A stretch of DNA of 58,560 nucleotides, taken from Basidiobolus meristosporus CBS 931.73. Lineage: Eukaryota; Basidiobolomycota; Basidiobolomycetes; Basidiobolales; Basidiobolaceae. Position 1 is the stretch's first letter, and every line of letters starts with the position of its first letter. Below are positions 53,454 through 58,560 of the stretch, in pieces. A program made the position numbers and the translations under genes. Under the pieces are notes generated by a model. That model was not told the DNA's origin. It did not search any database and saw only the letters and a list, made by a program, of their open reading frames with translations. The stretch is from NCBI GenBank assembly GCA_002104905.1, contig MCFE01000556.1, positions 1 through 58,560 of the forward strand, read 5' to 3'.

Positions 53454-54712
53454 GGGTATGAGCCCCAAGCTGTCACTCTCTGCAATGTCTACTACTGCTA
53501 TTACTGGAATTTTTCCCTCTGCTGAAAAGTTGGATGGATCTAACTACTAAGTGTGGAAGGTGAAGATGAAGATGCTGCTACAAGAAAGAGCCATTTGGGA
53601 TATTGTTATGGGAGAAGAATGCCCTCCTAAAAACATGGGAGAGGAAGCCTTAAAGTACCAGAAGAAAGAACAAAGTGCCTCTAATTGCATATGCCTTAAT
53701 GCCAAAGACAAATCTCTAATACTATGCTCAAGAGCAAAAATGGCAAACAATGCCTAGAAGGCATTAGAAGACACCCAATAGTCATGCTCAGCTGTCAAGA
53801 AAATGTATCTTGGACAAAAGTTCTTTATTACAAAGATGCTGCCAGGTGAAGAAATTAAAAATCTAATTAACAAAATTACCCTGCTAGTGGATGAGATGAA
53901 TTCCATGGGCATACCAACTGCTGCTGATGATGTGATAGTAACCATCCTGAATAGCCTGACAAACAAGTCTCAGGGCCTTGTATCTGCCCTAGAGTCCAGA
54001 ACTGAAGATTTGACCTTAAATTATGTATATGGAAGGCTCCTGGATGTAAAACTAAGAAAATCAAGCGCCAATAAGAAAGAAGAAGAAAATGCTTTAATAA
54101 GCAATGAAAACCAGAAAAGGAGATACCCAAGACCTTTCAAAGGCAATGGCAACCTGATTTGTAACTACTGCAAAAGGAAAGGACACACATCAGACTAGTG
54201 CTTGGAAAAGTAATATATTCAGCAGAAAAAGCTTGAATATGGAATTGCTGCAGCAACTGAAGATAGACTATTGGAATCTGCATTAATGATGACCATAAAC
54301 AAGGATTCCCAGATGTAGTATATTGACTCTGGAGCATCTCAGCACTTTACACACCAAAAAGAACTTTTTGCCCAATATCAAGATATTACAATTAAGAAGG
54401 TTTCATGGGTGACAACAGAATACTTGATGCAGTGGGAGAAGGAACTATCCAAGTAAACCTTAGAAGCAGTAAGGGAAGCCATACACTAACCTTTAAAGAA
54501 GTACTCTATGTGCCAGAAATAGCAAAGAACCTACTATCTGTAAGCAAGGCCTCAGCAGAAGGACTCAGTTTCAGCTTTGACAGTTCTGGATGCAGGATCA
54601 CTGATCAAAATGGTGCCCATATTGCTTTGGGTATCAGAGATCAGAATCTGTATAAACTGACTTATAGTAGATCATATCTGGCAGCCAGTATTAGTGACTT
54701 GAATGAAGAAAC
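53454..54712 (+). mobile_element. Truncated copia copy: gag and protease
   Basis: The primer site GGGTATGAGCCCC (one base off the initiator tRNA-Met anticodon arm) overlaps the first in-frame ATG. Gag follows (IFPSAEKLDG, ILNSLTNKSQGLVSALESR) with stops near 53549 and 53757. A zinc knuckle CNYCKRKGHTSD is followed by a stop in place of the next Arg. Protease IDSGASQHFTHQ and, after a frameshift near 54405, GDNRILDAVGE to SRSYLAAS complete it. It ends abruptly at 54712 where an inverted LTR begins, so integrase and RT are absent. Inactive. Confidence 0.82.
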
Positions 54713-55061
54713 TGTTGTAAGAGTCTTGGAGATATTGGAAGTGATTTGGAGAACAAGTAGATTATGTGGTTTTCACTTAATGATTTATTGAATGTAAAAG
54801 TAGTATTTATACTTTTACCTGGTCTTGGCATTACAAACACATAGAATAGGTTAAGGAAGGTCCCAAGAACACGTGTGCAAAGTCTGGGGTTGTTTGGACA
54901 ACTTTGAGATTTTTCATGTTCTGGGTACCTGGTATTGTGGTGAAAATATTCTAAGTAAATCCCAACAAGGAATTTGGTCAGTATTCTCTAGGATTTGAAG
55001 GTGATGATCTAAGTGACTAAGTTAGGTGAATATTTAGGTGGAAATACAAACTTTTACAACA
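54713..55061 (-). repeat. 3' LTR of the minus-strand copia copy, 349 bp
   Basis: TGTTGTAAGAG to TTTTACAACA. It is followed by CTCCCACTC, the complement of the purine tract AGTGGGAG, and then the RNase H end of the minus-strand copy. It directly abuts the truncated plus-strand copy, so the plus copy was probably the insertion target. Confidence 0.88.
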
Positions 55062-55072
55062 CTCCCACTCAG

Positions 55073-56158
55073 CTAAATGTTCATACTGACTAGTCCTAAT
55101 TTTGACCTAAGATATTCAAACTTGTCTCTAGCTAATGGTTTGGTAAATTTGTCTGCAATCATTTCATCTGTAGGACTGTAAACTAAGCTAACTAAGTTAT
55201 TCTCTATAGCTTCACGTATGAAATGATGTCTAATATCTTTGTGCTTGGTCCTAGCATGAAAAGTTGGATTTCTACCTAATTGTATACATCCTTGATTATC
55301 ATGAAATAAACTAATAGGCGTTTTTTGACATAGGCCTAAATCTGTAAAGAGCTTTCTTAACCACATTGCTTCTTTTGTAGCTTCACAGGCTGCCATATAC
55401 TCTGCCTCTGTAGTAGAAAGTGCTACGGTTGGTTGCTTTCTTGAATTCCATGAAATTGCTCCTTTACAGTAAAGAAAGGTATATCCTGTGGTGGATCTTC
55501 TGTCTTCTGAATTTTGTCCCCAATATGCATCAGAGTATCCCACAAGATCTTGTTCTGAATCCTTATAAGTGTATCTTAAGCAGATATCAGCAGTTCCTTT
55601 TAGGTATCTAAAAATCCGCTTAACTGCTGCAATATGATCAGATCCATAATTCTGATTATGTTGACTGACAACTCCCACTGAATATGAGATATCTGAACAT
55701 GTTCCAAGCATAATATACATCAGACTGCCAACCATAGATTGATAAGGAAAGTCAGGGCTTTCAGATAGCACCAAGCTCTCTTGATTTGGTTGAGTTTTGA
55801 CCAAGTTAAGGTTTGTCTCCATTGGGGTAGCTGCCAGTTTACAGTCTTCCATTTGGTACTTCTTTAGTATATCTTGAATATACTTGGATTGGCTTAGGGT
55901 AATAGTCTGGGTACTTTTGTCTATGGAGAACTTAATCCCTAAGTAGTAACTAAGTTCTCCTAGATTGGACATCTTGAACTCCTTAGATAGGCTGGATTTA
56001 GTCTCTTCCAATATTTCTAGGTTATTGGTGGCTATAATAAGATCATCCACATATAGAGCTAATAGAACTGTATTTGCTCTATCTGGCTTATAATATATAC
56101 TATAGGCAGCATTACTCCTTTTGAAACTCAGAGATTCCAATAAGAATCTATCTTGCAA
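55073..56158 (-). pseudogene. Copia RT C-terminal half and RNase H
   Basis: A 361-codon open frame with the intact RT active site LYVDDLIIATNN, then IKFSIDKSTQTITLSQSKYI, VGVVSQHNQN, and RNase H motifs VALSTTEAEYMAACEA, DNQGCIQLGRNP and KHKDIRHHFI. It ends a few bases from the purine tract and 3' LTR. A one-base loss near 56158 separates it from the preceding RT part, so it is no longer joined to a full polyprotein. Confidence 0.82.
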
Positions 56159-56285
56159 TTCCAGGCTCTTGGTGATTGTTTGAGACCATATAGTGACTTT
56201 TTAGGCTTGCAGACCAAATGGGGGTTATCTTGGTCAACAAACCCATCAGGCTGGTCCATATACACATCCTCATCAAGTTCTCCAT

Positions 56286-57254
56286 TCAAAAATGCAGTTT
56301 TACATCCATTTGATGAATAAAAAACATATATTTGGCTGCAATAGCCAATATTAATCTGATGGAATTAAACTTGACTACCGGTGCAAAGGTCGCAGTATAG
56401 TCAAGTCCTTTTGTTTGAGAGTATCCTTTGACTACAAGTCTTGCTTTATATCTTTCAATTGTACCATCAGCCTTGTATTTTGTCTTAATGACCCATCTGC
56501 ATCCAATTGATTTTTGGTTGATTGGTAATTTGACTAAGTCCCAAGTTTGATTTTCCATCAGGGCCTGATATTCCTCAGTCATTGTAGATCTCCAAAACTT
56601 TGTCTGAGGGCTATTTAGGGCCTCTTTTACGGTCTGGGGTTCATCAATATGGACTGAATAGGCATAGGCTAAGTTTGTACCCTCATTAATATAGTAATTT
56701 GGGCTATTTCTTGTCCAATTGGATCTCCGGGCACTTGATACTGGAATGATCACTTCTGGGATATTCCTGGGCACTGATTCCGGCTGAACCACGGTTGTAG
56801 AGTCCTCTGGAGTGAAAAAATCTTCATTGTTTTGCTCTGATTCAATCCTGACAATTGGTGGACTTGAGATCAAATTTTCATCATCATCTGATGTCATTTT
56901 TTGTGAAAATTTTGAATTTTCATCAAACAACACATCCCTGGATTTGCTCAGCTTCTTTGCTTCGGCATTGTAGAGTCTGTATGCCTTACTCTCATTGCAG
57001 TAGCCCAAAAATATGCATTTTAAACTTTTTGGCTCAAATTTTGACTGATTTCCGGCCAGTTTTTTGGCATATGCTGTATGCCCAAATATTCTTAGATGTT
57101 CTGCACTTGGTCTGTATCCATACCATGCTACAAATGGGGTAGAATCACAAAGTATTCTGTTATAACTCCTATTTTTAAGGTATACAGCAGTGGCAACTGA
57201 TTCTGCCCAAAAATTGTAGGATAATTTTTGATCATGGATCATAGATCTGGCCAT
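56286..57254 (-). pseudogene. Copia integrase end and RT N-terminal half
   Basis: A 322-codon frame begins just after the deleted integrase core (upstream AEQANRSIIDMARSM is in the same frame). It holds the integrase C-terminal GKE/GIFG-like blocks (FGHTAYAKKLAGNQSKFEPKS, CIFLGYCNESKAYRLYN), a linker, and RT N-terminal motifs (ALMENQTWDLVKLPINQKSI, CRWVIKTKYKADGTIERYKA, KGLDYTATFAPV, QMDVK). It stops after VKLHF because of a one-base loss. Confidence 0.82.
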
Positions 57255-57294
57255 ATCAATTATTGATCTGTTAGCTTGTTCTGCTACTCCTAAT

Positions 57295-58398
57295 CTAATT
57301 TTTCTTAGTTTTGATCAACCCAGAGCTCTTGAACGGTTGTCTGGCTTGTTTCCCATATATGCAGGCTTCACAGTGCTCCAAATTAGCTGGGGGATCAATT
57401 TTCACTCCAGAAATTAGATGATCTTTGATCATTTTGCACAAATAATCAAAATTGATGTGCCCAAATCTCCTGTGCCAAAGCATTGGTGTTTCTTCATTTA
57501 AGTTACTTATATTGGCTTCCAGATATGATGGAATATAAGTCAACTTGTATAGATTCTGATCTCTGATGCCCAAAGCAATATGGGCACCATTTTGATCAGT
57601 GATCCTGCATCCAGAATTGTAAAAACTGAAACTGAGTCCTTCTGCTGTGGCCTTGCCTACAGAGAGTAGGTTCTTGGCTATTTCTGGTACATAGAGTACT
57701 TCTTTAAAGGTCAGTGTATGGCTTCCTTCACTGCTTCTAAGGTTTACTTGTATAGTTCCTTCTCCCACTGCATCAAGTATTCTATTGTCACCCATGAAAA
57801 CCTTCTTAATTGGAATTTCTTGATATTGGGTAAAAAGTTCTTTTTGGTGTGTAAAGTGTTGAGATGCTCCAGAGTCAATATACCACGTCTGAGAATCCTT
57901 GTTTGTAGTCATATTTAGTGCAGATTTGAATAGTCTATCTTCAGTTGTTGCAGCATTTCCATATTCAGGCTTCTTTTGCTGATTATCTTTCTTTTTGAGA
58001 CACCGGTCTGATGTGTATCCTTTCCTTTTGCAGTAGTTACAAAACAGGTTGCTGTTGCCTTTGTAGGGTCTTGGGTACCTCCTTTGTTGGTTATCATTGC
58101 TTATTAAAGCATTTTCTTCTTCCTTCTTATTTGCGCTTGATTTTCTTAATTCTTCATCCAGGAGCCTTCCATATACGTAATTTAAGGTCAAATCTTCAGT
58201 TCTGGACTCTAGGGCTGATACAAGGCCCTGAAACTTGTCTGTCAGGCTATTCAGGATGGTAACTATCACATCCTCATCAGTAGTTGGTACGCCCACAGAT
58301 TCCATCTCATCTACCAGCAGGGTAATTCTGTTAATTAGATTTTTCATTTTTTCTCCTGGCAGCATCTTTGTAGTAAGGAATTTTTGTCTTAGATACAT
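57295..58398 (-). pseudogene. Copia gag, protease and integrase zinc finger
   Basis: A 367-codon frame; the track of gag begins further right in broken frames. It contains gag (MLPGEKMKNLINRITLLVD, LNYVYGRLLDEEL), a zinc knuckle with Tyr instead of His (CNYCKRKGYTSDRC), the protease site WYIDSGASQHFTHQ and the HHCC integrase finger (HRRFGHINFDYL, HCEACIYGKQ). It ends LIKTKKN directly before the integrase deletion. Inactive. Confidence 0.82.
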
Positions 58399-58560
58399 AT
58401 TCTTGGCAGCTGAACATGACTGGTAGTGTCTTCCAATGCTTTCCAGGCATTCCTGGCCGTTTTGCTCTTGAGCATTGAATTAGCAATTTGTCCTTGACAT
58501 TAAGGCAAATGCAGTATTAAAGGCACTTTGTTCTTTCTTCTGGTACTTTAAGGCTTCCTC

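Larger units (their letters stand above)
55062..58560 (-). mobile_element. Copia retroelement, minus strand, defective, cut by window end
   Basis: Coding order on the minus strand, from the right: gag, protease, integrase finger, (deletion), integrase end, RT, RNase H. Three long frames are listed separately. Two one-base losses (near 56300 and 56158) and the loss of the integrase core make it non-autonomous. The 5' LTR, if present, lies beyond 58560. It is the best-preserved copia copy in the window. Confidence 0.88.

Overview
The window is fungal nuclear DNA. The evidence is the gene set (VPS1 dynamin, mitochondrial ATP synthase alpha, PP2A B subunit, sphingosine-1-phosphate lyase, an APSES transcription factor, a LisH/LUFS Q-rich regulator, a GT34 glycosyltransferase, PTR2 and YAT-type permeases), short 55-75 nt GT-AG introns with CTAAC/TACTAAT-like branch points, and fungal Ty3/gypsy and Ty1/copia retroelements. 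I cannot name the species or safely choose a phylum.

The window has two kinds of territory. The left flank (about 0.9-7 kb) carries intronless surface and nutrition genes: a PTR2 peptide transporter, a GT34 glycosyltransferase and an amino-acid permease. Gene-poor, AT-rich DNA follows (7-32.9 kb). It holds a secreted YcaC-like hydrolase, a decayed ZIP zinc transporter and a dense nest of transposons. The nest contains a nearly intact chromodomain Ty3/gypsy element (18577-24478) inserted inside a cellular-type DNA transposase gene, plus decayed copia copies that were themselves invaded by a 677-bp solo LTR and two foldback elements. From 32.9 to 51.4 kb is a compact housekeeping and regulatory block. 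It holds a 652-aa unknown protein, a CsbD-like small protein, the nine-exon LisH/LUFS regulator, ATP1, the PP2A B subunit (with an apparent one-base deletion), DPL1, VPS1 and the APSES factor. The window ends in a second copia cluster (52.3-58.56 kb): two broken plus-strand copies, one of them cut by an oppositely oriented copy that lacks its integrase core and runs off the edge.

The most informative new structure is in the Ty3/gypsy element. Its transcript start can be predicted independently from the TATA box and from self-complementarity: the first 12 nt of the R region pair perfectly with the primer-binding site, which is Tf1-like self-priming. Gag and Pol are joined by a textbook -1 frameshift signal: GGGAAAC in phase, a 6-nt spacer and an 11-bp perfect hairpin. 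The LTRs differ at only 2 of 521 positions and a 5-bp target duplication is intact, yet the reverse-transcriptase motif reads YLDN instead of YLDD. Functionally, the LisH/LUFS (Flo8/Som1-type) regulator and the APSES (StuA/Efg1-type) factor lie 11.6 kb apart; members of these families are known partners in fungal morphogenesis. I found no tRNA, rRNA or CRISPR sequence.
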